Source: CAVQFD01 sp963724695
GTDB lineage: Bacteria; Acidobacteriota; Vicinamibacteria; Vicinamibacterales; CAVVIG01
Length of the DNA: 64,000 bases
NCBI GenBank assembly: GCA_963724695.1
Contig: CAVRVW010000007.1
Span: 186,001 to 250,000, forward strand
Direction of reading: 5' to 3'
The position numbers were made by a program, and so were the translations under genes. How positions within the stretch are numbered: position 1 is the first letter of the stretch; every line of letters starts with the position of its first letter. Below are positions 27,274 through 36,424 of the stretch, piece after piece. The notes under the pieces were generated by a model. That model searched no databases. It was not told the origin of the DNA and saw only the letters and a list, made by a program, of their open reading frames with translations.

Positions 27274-29517
27274 ATGCCCGCAGTTGCGAGAGCGCGATCG
27301 ACCTGGTGGCTGGCGGCCGTCCTCCTGTTCGTTGTGGGCGCGCACACCTCGTTTCACGCGCAGACGGCGAGCGTCACCGGCCGGCTCACGCTGGTCTGGG
27401 GCGACGCGGTCGACGGGCCGGGCGAACATCAGTTCCTCGTCCACGTCACCGACGGCGAGCTCCGTCGCGTGAGGCTCGTGTTCGGCGCCGGCGCGGAACC
27501 GCCGTACGAGGAGCTCCTGCGCCTCAACGGGCAGCTGGTGACCGTCGCGGGCGTCTTGTCGTCCGCGCCTGCCGACGCTGTCAACGCTCAGGACGTGTTG
27601 TACGTCCAGCAACACGATTGGGTGCGGCCGCTCGCGGACACGGCGCCGGCGCCCATCAGCGGCGCGCAGCCGTGGGTCACGCTGCTCTGCCGCTTCGGCG
27701 ACTCCACCACGGTCACCCGCAATGTGAACACGTCGCTTCTGACGGGGAGCGCGTATCCCTCGCTGGACTTCTACTGGCGTGAAACCTCTTACGACAACAT
27801 CAACCTCACCGGGAGTGCGGTCAGTGAGTGGGTGAACCTCCCGAACCCACGCTCGTACTACGTTTACGATTCCAACGGCGACGGCACGGAGGACGCGAAC
27901 CTGGGGCGCCTGGTGAACGACTGCACGACGGCCGCCGACCCGCTCGTGAACTTCGCGAACTTCGTCGGCATCAACATGCTGTTCAACCAGGGCATCGGCC
28001 CCTTCCTGTGGGGCGGCAGCTGGTCGCTGACACGCGACGGCGTCAGCAAAGTATGGCGCACGACGTGGGTCGGGATGAGCAGCGCCAACTACGCGATCTT
28101 CGCGGGTCTGGCACACGAGACCGGGCACGGCTTCGGACTCCCCCACTCTTCGGGTCCGTACGGCCAGGTCTACGACTCGCGGTGGGACGTGATGAGCTAC
28201 CCCTACGCCCGCTACGACGCCACGATCGCCGACTACATCCCGGCAGGCACGATCAGCTACCACAAGGATCTGGACGGATGGATTCCCGCAACGCGCCGTT
28301 TCACGCCGCTGCCGAACTCGTCCACGACCATCACGCTCGAGCGGCTCGTGGCGCCCATCTCGTCGAGCACCTACCTGATGGCAAAGGTGCCGATCGCCGG
28401 TTCCACGACACGCTTCTACACCGTCGAACTACGTCGTCTCGTCGGCCACGACACGGGGGTACCGGGCGACGCGGTCGTGATTCACGATGTGCTCACGAAC
28501 CGATCCAATGGCTCTCCGGCGCTCGTCGTGGATCCCGACAACAACAACAATCCGAACGACGCCGGCGCGATGTGGACGGCAGGTGAAACGTTCACCGATG
28601 CCGCGAACCTGATCAGCATCTCGGTCGTCTCGATGAACGCCACGTCCGCCACCGTGACAATTGCGACCGGTAGTCCACAGCCGAGGATCCGGCTCGGCGA
28701 CTTCGACGGGGACGGCAAGTCGGACGCCGGGGTGTTCCGGCCCTCCAACGGGAACTGGTATGTGCGCTACACGGCCACCGGGGCCGGTCTGACCTTCTTG
28801 TGGGGCGGCGTGGGCGACATCCCGACCCCGGGGGACTACGACGGGGACGGCCGGGCCGACATCGCGATCTTCCGGCCGTCCAACGGGACGTGGTATGTGC
28901 GCTACACGGCCAACGGCGCGCTCCTGAGCTTTCTGTGGGGCGGGGCGGGGGATGTGCCGGCCCAGGGGGACTACGACGGGGACGGGAAGACGGACATGGC
29001 CGTGTTCCGGCCCTCGACCGGGACGTGGTACGTCCGCTACACGGCGACCGGCGCGAGCCTCAGCCTCGTGTGGGGCGGCGCGGGCGATGTGCCGGCGGTT
29101 GGAGACTACGACGGGGACGGAAAGACGGACATCACGATCTTCCGTCCGTCCACGGGCACGTGGTATCTGCGCTACACGGCGACGGGCACCGGCATCACGC
29201 CGGTGTGGGGAGGATCGGGTGACGTGACGGTGCCGGGCGATTACGACGGGGACGGGAGGACGGACATCGCGGTCTTCCGCGTGTCGACCGGGACGTGGTT
29301 CGTGCGCTACACAGCGACCGGTTCCGGCGTGACGCTGGTGTGGGGCGGGGGGACCGACGTGGCGGCGCCGGCCGATTACGACGGGGACGGCCTGACCGAC
29401 ATCACGATCTTCCGGCCCTCGACCGGGACCTGGTACATCCGCTACTCGGCCACCGGGGCGGGGACGTCGTTCGTCTGGGGCGGGACCGGGGATGTGCCCG
29501 TCCTCGGACGCCCGTAG
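27274..29517 (+). CDS. Secreted zinc metalloprotease (HETGHGFGLPH) with six-repeat cassette
   Basis: Intact frame of about 747 residues. A signal peptide (WWLAAVLLFVVGAHTSFHAQ) precedes a small beta domain and a protease-like domain with WVTLLCRFGDSTTVTRNV, SYDNINLTGSAVSEWVNLP and the zinc site AGLAHETGHGFGLPHSSG (HETGHGFGLPH 281-291), followed by the Met-turn RWDVMSYPYARY (M307). The order resembles M6/immune-inhibitor-A-like or other metzincin-type secreted proteases; the exact family is unsure. A beta domain (residues about 350-470) links to six repeats (28699-29514) ending GDVPVLGRP. ATG 27274 was preferred to ATG 27223 because a purine-rich site (AGCAGGGACAAGG) lies just upstream and the signal peptide then begins close to the start. 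Confidence 0.83.
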   Translation: MPAVARARSTWWLAAVLLFVVGAHTSFHAQTASVTGRLTLVWGDAVDGPGEHQFLVHVTDGELRRVRLVFGAGAEPPYEELLRLNGQLVTVAGVLSSAPADAVNAQDVLYVQQHDWVRPLADTAPAPISGAQPWVTLLCRFGDSTTVTRNVNTSLLTGSAYPSLDFYWRETSYDNINLTGSAVSEWVNLPNPRSYYVYDSNGDGTEDANLGRLVNDCTTAADPLVNFANFVGINMLFNQGIGPFLWGGSWSLTRDGVSKVWRTTWVGMSSANYAIFAGLAHETGHGFGLPHSSGPYGQVYDSRWDVMSYPYARYDATIADYIPAGTISYHKDLDGWIPATRRFTPLPNSSTTITLERLVAPISSSTYLMAKVPIAGSTTRFYTVELRRLVGHDTGVPGDAVVIHDVLTNRSNGSPALVVDPDNNNNPNDAGAMWTAGETFTDAANLISISVVSMNATSATVTIATGSPQPRIRLGDFDGDGKSDAGVFRPSNGNWYVRYTATGAGLTFLWGGVGDIPTPGDYDGDGRADIAIFRPSNGTWYVRYTANGALLSFLWGGAGDVPAQGDYDGDGKTDMAVFRPSTGTWYVRYTATGASLSLVWGGAGDVPAVGDYDGDGKTDITIFRPSTGTWYLRYTATGTGITPVWGGSGDVTVPGDYDGDGRTDIAVFRVSTGTWFVRYTATGSGVTLVWGGGTDVAAPADYDGDGLTDITIFRPSTGTWYIRYSATGAGTSFVWGGTGDVPVLGRP

Positions 29518-29527
29518 GGCCGCCACG

Positions 29528-29592
29528 GATTCAGGGACGTAGGATTCAGGGACTGTAGGATTCAGGGACGTAGGATTCAGGGACTTAGGATT
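29528..29592. repeat. Four tandem GGATTCAGGGAC(K)TA words
   Basis: Four copies of a 15-16-base word, GGATTCAGGGACGTA, GGATTCAGGGACTGTA and two close variants, follow the metalloprotease stop and end in a degenerate fifth copy. The right edge abuts the orphan repeat fragment at 29596. The word is the reverse complement of that at 11358-11415, and it recurs as a palindrome at 63163-63238. Confidence 0.75.
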
Positions 29593-29595
29593 TGG

Positions 29596-29713
29596 AGACA
29601 TCGCGATCTTCCGTCCGTCGACCGGCACCTGGTATGTCCGCTACTCGGCCACAGGGGCGGCTGTCGCTCGCCTGGGGTGGCAGCGGGGATATCCCCGTCA
29701 TCAAGCGGCCGTA
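29596..29713 (+). pseudogene. Orphan last repeat of a six-repeat cassette
   Basis: This fragment reads GDIAIFRPSTGTWYVRYSATGA, then a frameshifted version of LSLVWGGSGDIPVIKRP and TAA. At DNA level it is almost identical to the end of the gene at 29744-32671 (32555-32671), including the unusual ending ...GATATCCC(C/G)GTCAT.AAGCGGCCGTAAGG. It has no start and only one repeat, so it is the tail of a lost or relocated cassette gene, probably left by recombination between cassettes. Confidence 0.75.
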
Positions 29714-29743
29714 AGGCTGGATCGAGCTTCGCGTGAGGATGCG

Positions 29744-32671
29744 ATGAGTTGGAAGCGGGTACTGACCCGGGGTGTGTTTCCCCTGTTCCTCCTGACATGT
29801 CTCGACACTTCGTCTGCCCGAGCGGCCGGCACGCTGAACCTCTCGCGCGATCTGGTCGCGCTCGGCATTGCGGCGCAGAACCTGGTGCCCAACAATCCGG
29901 CGCTCGATGCGCGGCCGCTCTTCGACGCCGGTCTTCAGTACGCCAAGGCGCATAGCCTCTCGTTCCTGACGGTCGATCCCGGTGCGTTACTACTTTCTCA
30001 CTCCGATTCCCGAGCGCCGACCCGATCGATACACGAACATTTGGGAGGTCACACGATCTGACGATCGATTTCGCCGGATCGACGGTCTACTTCAAGGATC
30101 CCTTTTCGCACCCAGTTTTCCCTGACCGAGTGTCAACGGGTCACGCTGAAGAATCGTCACGACCGACTACATCAATCCGCCCTACACGCACGTGCGCCTG
30201 TCGTCGGTCGACGCTGCCCGACCGGCGATTGTCGTATCAGACATTGGCCGGTTGGCCCGATCCCGCGACCTTCAATGGCGTGCTGACACCCTACGGAGCG
30301 CCGGAGCGCTGGGCGGTGTTGTTCCGAAATGGCTCGATCGTTCCCGGAACCTCGCGCACGCCCGTGGCAGACAACATCAGCGGCGGGGTGATGCAACTCG
30401 AGCAGGACGGCGCTCCATGGACGCAGGCGGCGACGCTGCTCACGCTGCAGGCTGGGGATACCATCGCGTTGACTTTCCGTGGCGGCGGGTCGCCGATTGT
30501 GGTCTTTCGCGGCGACGCCATCGTGCTTTCGAACATCAGCGTCTACGGGTCGAGCAACTGGGCGGTGAATCTGGCGTCCACGACGAATTCCAATGCCGAC
30601 CGCGTCCGTGTCATGCCGCGCCCGGGAACGGGCCTGGTCGGGTCGAACGCCGACGGCATTCACTTCGCGAACGCCGGACAGAACAATCACGTCCGCAACA
30701 GCTACGTTGCCGCGACGATCGACGACGCCATCGCGTTCGATGCACTCGCCCTCGGGACCGTCTTGAGCCAGACAGGTGCTCGCCAGCTACGCGTGCGGCG
30801 GAATGTGTATCCTGCGGCTGCCCAATGGGGTGCCGATGAACTTCGTGGACGTCGTGACGACGGAGGAGATCAGCGGTGCGAAAATCGTCTCCCAGAATCC
30901 TCCGGACACGACATTCCCCGTCTTTGAAAGCGAGGTGGATCTCACCTTCGATCAGGATCTGCCACAGGCCTCGCGCCTGGAACCGAGATCGTCTTCGGGA
31001 GCGCCTATCGTGGAGCGGGTTCGACGATCGAAGACAACGTGGTCGGAGACATCTTGTTCGGCCGCGGGATCTGGATCAGCGGCAACATCGGCGTCAGCCG
31101 TTCGGCGGAACACCATCGGTCATACCAGCAACGGCGGCATCGTCGTGTCGCAGGACACCAAGGCGTATCCCGGTCCGCCCGCGCGCGACGTGCTGATTCA
31201 CAGCAACATCGTGGCAGGCAGCCTGGGGCCGATGGCGTCCGGTACCGGAACGCAGACCGCTGTGGGCGCAATCATGGTCGAGTCGACCGACCACCAGTTC
31301 AAGTTCGCTCAGCTGGCCACCAACTCGAATATCTCGGTTCGCAGCAACTACGTCGCCGACTCGGGTCGTGCCGGCATTTGGATTGGAGAACTGAACGGCG
31401 GCGCCATCGAGGACAACGTAATCGTCCGCTGGAACAGCCATCCAGAGCTGCCGACCTGGGGCATGTGCTGCGCGGATCTCGGCCATGGTGCTGGCCGACT
31501 TCTCGCAGCCGCTGGCGGTGCATTTCAGCAGCAACCTGAGCGTGGCGAACAACCTCACCCAGCTCGCGTCGTCCTTGAGCGGTCCGATCGAGTTTCCCGC
31601 ACCGTCGCTGACGCTCGGCGGCGCGGCCGGCGCCCACACGGTGGGCGTCGTCTCAGTCGTCCCGGGATTCCTGTGGACCGCCCAGAGCAGCGCGTCCTGG
31701 TTGACGCTGACGACGACCAGCGGGGCCGGGTCGGGGCCGCTCGCCTACACGGTGACGCCGAACCGCGGCGCGGTCGCGCGCCAGGCGACGATCGTGGTGG
31801 CGGGGCGCACCCTGACCGTATCGCAGCTCCCGGGGATTCCGACGTCCGGCGGCGACTTCGACGGCGACCGAAAGACGGACATCGGGGTATTTCGGCCCTC
31901 GACCGGGAGCTGGTATGTCCGCTTTGCGGCGACCGGGTCGGGCCTGACGTTCGTGTGGGGGGGTGTGGGCGACGTGCCCGTCGTCGGCGACTACGACGGC
32001 GACGGTACGGCGGATATCGCGGTGTTCCGGCCGTCGAACGGGACGTGGTACGTGCGCTACACGGCGACGGGCGCGCTCCTGAGCTTCCTGTGGGGCGGAG
32101 CGGGGGATGTGCCCACGCAGGGGGACTACGACGGCGACGGGAAGACGGACATGGCGATCTTCCGGCCGTCGACCGGGACGTGGTACGTGCGGTACACGGC
32201 AACCGGGGCCGGCATCAGCCTGGTGTGGGGCGGGCGGGCGACGTGCCGACGCAGAGTGACTACGACGGCGACGGCCTCACGGACATCGCGATCTTCCGGC
32301 CGTCGACCGGCACCTGGTATGTCCGTTACGCGGCCACCGGCGCGGGCATCAGCCTCGTCTGGGGCGGCGCGGGCGACGTGCCGGTGCCGGCCGACTACGA
32401 CGGCGACGGCCTGACGGATATCGCGATCTTCCGTGTGTCCACCGGCACCTGGTTTATCCGGTACGCGGCGACCGGCGCAGGCATCACACACGTCTGGGGT
32501 GGCGGCACCGATGTACCGGCCGTCGGCGACTACGACGGCGACGGCCTGGCGGATATCGCGATCTTCCGGCCGTCGACCGGCACCTGGTATGTCCGCTACT
32601 CGGCCACCGGCGCGGGGCTGTCGCTCGTCTGGGGTGGCAGCGGGGATATCCCGGTCATGAAGCGGCCGTAA
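29744..32671 (+). CDS. Secreted beta-helix protein with BACON-like domain and six-repeat cassette (several frameshifts)
   Basis: ATG 29744 starts a signal peptide (LTRGVFPLFLLTCLDTSSARAA). Fragments in successive frames read as one parallel beta-helix protein: NNPALDARPLFDAGLQYAKAH, DLTIDFAGSTVYFKD, IVVFRGDAIVLSNISVYGSSNWAVN, ADGIHFANAGQNNHVRNSYV, GIWISGNIGV, NTIGHTSNGGIVVSQDT and GAIEDNVIVRWNS. About six frame changes lie between 29980 and 31480, with one more near 32240 in the repeats. A BACON-like domain follows (FLWTAQSSASWLTLTTTSGAGSG.. TIVVAGRTLTVSQ, about 31665-31830), then six repeats (31855-32668) ending GDIPVMKRP, unlike the usual LGR. The start of the helix resembles secreted plant-wall-type or glycan-binding beta-helix proteins; no catalytic site is assigned. 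Confidence 0.68.
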
Positions 32672-32779
32672 GGTCAGGAGGAGAACGCGCCCGTATGTGG
32701 TTGCTGCCTGACCAGCCCGCTGCACACCATAAGCGTCCGTAGCGTTTTCCTACTTCTGTTTCCGGCTTCAGAGGCATCC

Positions 32780-35700
32780 ATGATTCGTGACCGAATACTC
32801 GACCCGGCCCTGGCTGCGTTTTCCAGCTCCCGCCTCGGCGCGGCACTCATCGCGCTTTCGATCGCGTCGGTCGCGTCCGCGCAATCAGTCGTCGGAGTCA
32901 TGTCGACCGCTGCGGGCACGGGGACGGCGGGCGGCGCCGGTGATGGCGGGCCCGCGACGGCGGCACAGGTCAGCAACCCCACGGGGGTGGCGGTCGATTC
33001 TGCGGGCAGCGTCTACATCGCGGACTACCACAATCATCGCGTCCGGCGGATCGCCGCCGGATCAGGGGTGATGTCCACGTTCGCGGGCACTGGCGTCGAG
33101 GGGTTCCTGGGGGATGGAGGGGCGGCCACTGCGGCGAGGTTGAGGTATCCCAGCGGCCTCGCGGTCGATGCGGCGGGCAACCTTTACATCACGGATGAAG
33201 GCAACTATCGAATTCGCAAAGTGACCATCGCGACCGGGATCATCTCCACCGTGGCCGGCGACGGGGTGTTGGGGTCAAGCGGCGACGGAGGGCCTGCAGT
33301 GGCTGCGCGGTTCAACCGGCCCACGGCTGTCGCCGTGGCCGCCTCGGGAAACCTGTACGTGGCCGACGCGTTCAACCACCGCGTGCGGAAGATCACGGCC
33401 GCCACCGGGCTTATCACGACAGTCGCGGGCACCGGGACACCGGGGTACAACGGCGAGGGCGCGGCAACCGGTGCTCGCCTGTACGAGCCCTGGGGCGTCG
33501 CCGTGGACGGCGAGGAGAACCTGTACATCGCCGACTACCGCAATCATCGAATCCGTAAAGTGACGGCGGCGACAAGCGCGATCTCCACAATCGCGGGGAC
33601 GGGCGTCAACAGCTTTTCAGGCGAAAACGGCGCGGGCGCTTCCGCGGGTCTGTCCTTCCCGATGGGCGTCGCCGCGGACGCGGCAGGAACGGTGTACATC
33701 GCAGACACCAACAACCAGCGCATCCGGAAGCTGGCGGCTGGAATCATCAACACAGTGGCCGGCAGCGGCGGGACAGCGGGCTACGGCGGGGACGGCGGCG
33801 AGGGGCCTGGCGCGCTGCTCAATGTCCCGAACGCCGTGGCGGTCAGCGCGGGCGGAGCCTTGTATATCGCAGACACCAGCAACCATCGCGTCCGCGTGGT
33901 CTCGCCCCCGACCGTCGCCACCCGTGTCATCCGGACCATCGCCGGCACCGGGACTGCCGGCTACAACGGCGATGGGCCTGCAACGGGGGCGCAGCTCCAG
34001 TACCCGTTCGGGGTGGCAGTGGACCCAGCCGGAAACGTCTACATCGCGGACTCGTCCAATCAGCGCATCCGGAAGATCGCGGCCGGAACAGGCGCGCTGT
34101 CGACCGTAGCGGGAACCGGCATCGCGGGCTTCACGGGAGACGGGCTCGCCACCGCGGTGAGGCTGGCTGCCCCGGCCGGTGTCGCGACCGATGGTGGCGG
34201 GAACCTGTTCATCGCCGACGAATCCAATCACCGCGTCCGGAAGCTCACGGTCGCGACGGGCGTCCTCACGACGATCGCAGGCACCGGCGCGGCTGGTGCG
34301 GCCGGCGACAACGGACCGGCCACTGCCGCGCAACTGAACCGGCCCAGGGCTGTAGCCCTGGACGCTGCCGGCAACGTCTTCATCGCCGACTTCAGCAACC
34401 ACAAGATCCGGAAGATCGACATCGCGACCGGGTTGATGACGACCGTTGCAGGGATCGGGACGCCGGGCGCCGCGGGCGACGGCGGGCCGGCCACGGCGGC
34501 GCAACTCAGCGGCCCCGCGGGTGTCGCCGTTGACGGATCGGGGAACGTGTACATCGCTGATTCCGCCAACAACCGGGTCCGGAAGATCGCGGCCGGAACG
34601 GCCGCGATCTCTACGGTCGCTGGCAGCATCGCCGGCTTCAGAGGAGAGAGCGAACCAGCCGCCACGGCGTGGTTGTGGAACCCGCTGGGTGTCACGGTAG
34701 ACGCCGCCGGAGACGTGTACGTCGTGGATCACTTCAATTTCCGCATTCGCAAGATTACGGTCGCGACCGGGCGAATCGCGACCGTCGCCGGCAGCGGTAC
34801 GGACAGTCTCGGAGGAGGCGATGGATCGGTGGCGACCGCGGCGCAGTTACACCGGCCGACGAGCGTGGCGGTGGATGCCGGGGGGACCCTCTACATCGCG
34901 GATCAGTACGACCACCGCGTACGCCTCGCCGCCTTGCCGATGTCAGCCCCCGCACTGACCCTGACCAGGGTCCCCGGTGCGGCCGCCGCGACGCTCAGTT
35001 GGACGCCGGCGTCAGGCGCGTCGGGCTACATCGTCAGGCGCGGGACGACCCAGGGCGGAGCCAAATCGGAAGTCGCCAGCGTTTCCGGGACGAGCTTTGT
35101 GGACACCGGCGTCTCGTACAACACCAGGTACTACTACGTCGTCTCGGCCGTGAGGGTCGGCGAGAGTGCCGACTCGAACGAGGGGGCGATCAGCGTGAGC
35201 CGCGCCGCCGTACCGAGCGATTTCGACGGAGACGGGAGGACGGATGTCGGCGTGTTCCGCTCGTCGAACGGAAACTGGTATGTGCGCTACGCCTCCACGG
35301 GAAGCGGATTGAACTTCCTGTGGGGTGGTGCGGGTGACGTGCCGACCGTGGGCGACTACGACGGTGACGGCTTTGCGGACATCGCGATTTTCCGGCCGTC
35401 GAACGGCACCTGGTACGTGCGCTACACGGCGACGGGCGCGCTCCTGAGCTTCCTGTGGGGCGGCGCGGGGGATGTGCCGGCGCAGGGGGATTACGACGGC
35501 GACGGGAAGACGGACATGGCGATCTTCCGGCCGTCGACCGGCACGTGGTACATCCGCTACACGGTGAGCGGCGCGGAGCTGAGCCTGGTGTGGGGCGGCG
35601 CGGGGGATATGCCGGTGGCGGGCGACTACGACGGGGACGGGTGGACCGACATCGCGATATTCCGGCCCTCGACGGGCACGTGGTATGTGCGCTACACCGC

Positions 35701-36037
35701 GACGGGGACGGGGATCGCGCCGGTGTGGGGCGGCGCGGGCGATGTGCCGGTGCAGGCCGACTATGACGGCGACGGGACAACCGACATCGCGATCTTCCGC
35801 GTGTCGAGCGGGACGTGGTTCGTGCGCGACACGGCGACGGGCACGGGCGTGAGCCTGGTGTGGGGCGGCGGGACTGACGTTCCGGCGCCCGGCGACTACG
35901 ACGGCGACGGCCTCGCCGACATCGCGATCTTCCGGCCCTCGACGGGCACATGGTTTATCCGCTACTCGGCCACGGGCGCAGGAACGTCCTTTGTGTGGGG
36001 TGGCCAGGGCGATGTCCCTGTGATCGGGCGCCAGTGA
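32780..36037 (+). CDS. Secreted 12-repeat NHL protein with FN3 domain and six-repeat cassette
   Basis: Intact, 1085 residues. A signal peptide ends ASVASAQ (about residue 35). Twelve NHL repeats follow to about residue 715, each of the form STVAGTGTAGYNGDGPATAA, then LNRPTGVAVDAAGNVYIAD, then .NHRIRKV; NHL repeats pack as beta-propellers and would give two six-bladed propellers here. A fibronectin III domain (LSWTPASGASGYIVRRG, about 730-812) links to the six-repeat cassette (35218-36034) ending GDVPVIGRQ. The next gene is a full-length paralogue in the same orientation. No enzymatic motif is visible; binding to protein or polysaccharide is likely. The start ATG 32780 has no strong ribosome binding site. 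Confidence 0.88.
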   Translation: MIRDRILDPALAAFSSSRLGAALIALSIASVASAQSVVGVMSTAAGTGTAGGAGDGGPATAAQVSNPTGVAVDSAGSVYIADYHNHRVRRIAAGSGVMSTFAGTGVEGFLGDGGAATAARLRYPSGLAVDAAGNLYITDEGNYRIRKVTIATGIISTVAGDGVLGSSGDGGPAVAARFNRPTAVAVAASGNLYVADAFNHRVRKITAATGLITTVAGTGTPGYNGEGAATGARLYEPWGVAVDGEENLYIADYRNHRIRKVTAATSAISTIAGTGVNSFSGENGAGASAGLSFPMGVAADAAGTVYIADTNNQRIRKLAAGIINTVAGSGGTAGYGGDGGEGPGALLNVPNAVAVSAGGALYIADTSNHRVRVVSPPTVATRVIRTIAGTGTAGYNGDGPATGAQLQYPFGVAVDPAGNVYIADSSNQRIRKIAAGTGALSTVAGTGIAGFTGDGLATAVRLAAPAGVATDGGGNLFIADESNHRVRKLTVATGVLTTIAGTGAAGAAGDNGPATAAQLNRPRAVALDAAGNVFIADFSNHKIRKIDIATGLMTTVAGIGTPGAAGDGGPATAAQLSGPAGVAVDGSGNVYIADSANNRVRKIAAGTAAISTVAGSIAGFRGESEPAATAWLWNPLGVTVDAAGDVYVVDHFNFRIRKITVATGRIATVAGSGTDSLGGGDGSVATAAQLHRPTSVAVDAGGTLYIADQYDHRVRLAALPMSAPALTLTRVPGAAAATLSWTPASGASGYIVRRGTTQGGAKSEVASVSGTSFVDTGVSYNTRYYYVVSAVRVGESADSNEGAISVSRAAVPSDFDGDGRTDVGVFRSSNGNWYVRYASTGSGLNFLWGGAGDVPTVGDYDGDGFADIAIFRPSNGTWYVRYTATGALLSFLWGGAGDVPAQGDYDGDGKTDMAIFRPSTGTWYIRYTVSGAELSLVWGGAGDMPVAGDYDGDGWTDIAIFRPSTGTWYVRYTATGTGIAPVWGGAGDVPVQADYDGDGTTDIAIFRVSSGTWFVRDTATGTGVSLVWGGGTDVPAPGDYDGDGLADIAIFRPSTGTWFIRYSATGAGTSFVWGGQGDVPVIGRQ

Positions 36038-36424
36038 GGTGATCGGGCGGCGGCGCGGACACTCCAGTTCGAAGGGCCGTAAGCGCAGAGTCCGTCGGCC
36101 GTCTGGCGCTCGTGATCCGGGGCGAGGCCACGCGCAACGCTTCAGCGGCAAGCATTCGAAGTATTCATCTGTGCTGGCGACGAGCCTGGCGATGTCGGTC
36201 TTCTCGCAGACAAAAGTCTGGGGCTCGCAACGCCATTCTGTCGACAGATGGCGTTTGGCTCTTGCTTGTAGCTCTGCCGTACTGTAAGTACACGGCGGCA
36301 AAACGTTGCCTGAAAAGCACCATGTCTGCCTCCGCACGCAATTTGGCAACAGGCGGTTCGGATTCGCGGCGAGTCTTCTTCCCCTTCGTTCCCCTCCGCG
36401 GTGTGTTCCAACTCCGAGGCTCCA
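36038..36424. other. 387-base intergenic region between two NHL paralogues, with a near-perfect palindrome
   Basis: No coding sequence is supported here. The clearest feature is CGCCAT-t-CTGTCGACAG-ATGGCG at 36231-36253: 11-base arms around GTCGAC with one unpaired T. It could be an operator for a dimeric regulator or a hairpin of a leader RNA. It is absent from the 108-base gap before the first paralogue, so the two paralogues need not be regulated alike. The region is less GC-rich than its neighbours between about 36220 and 36330. Confidence 0.5.
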
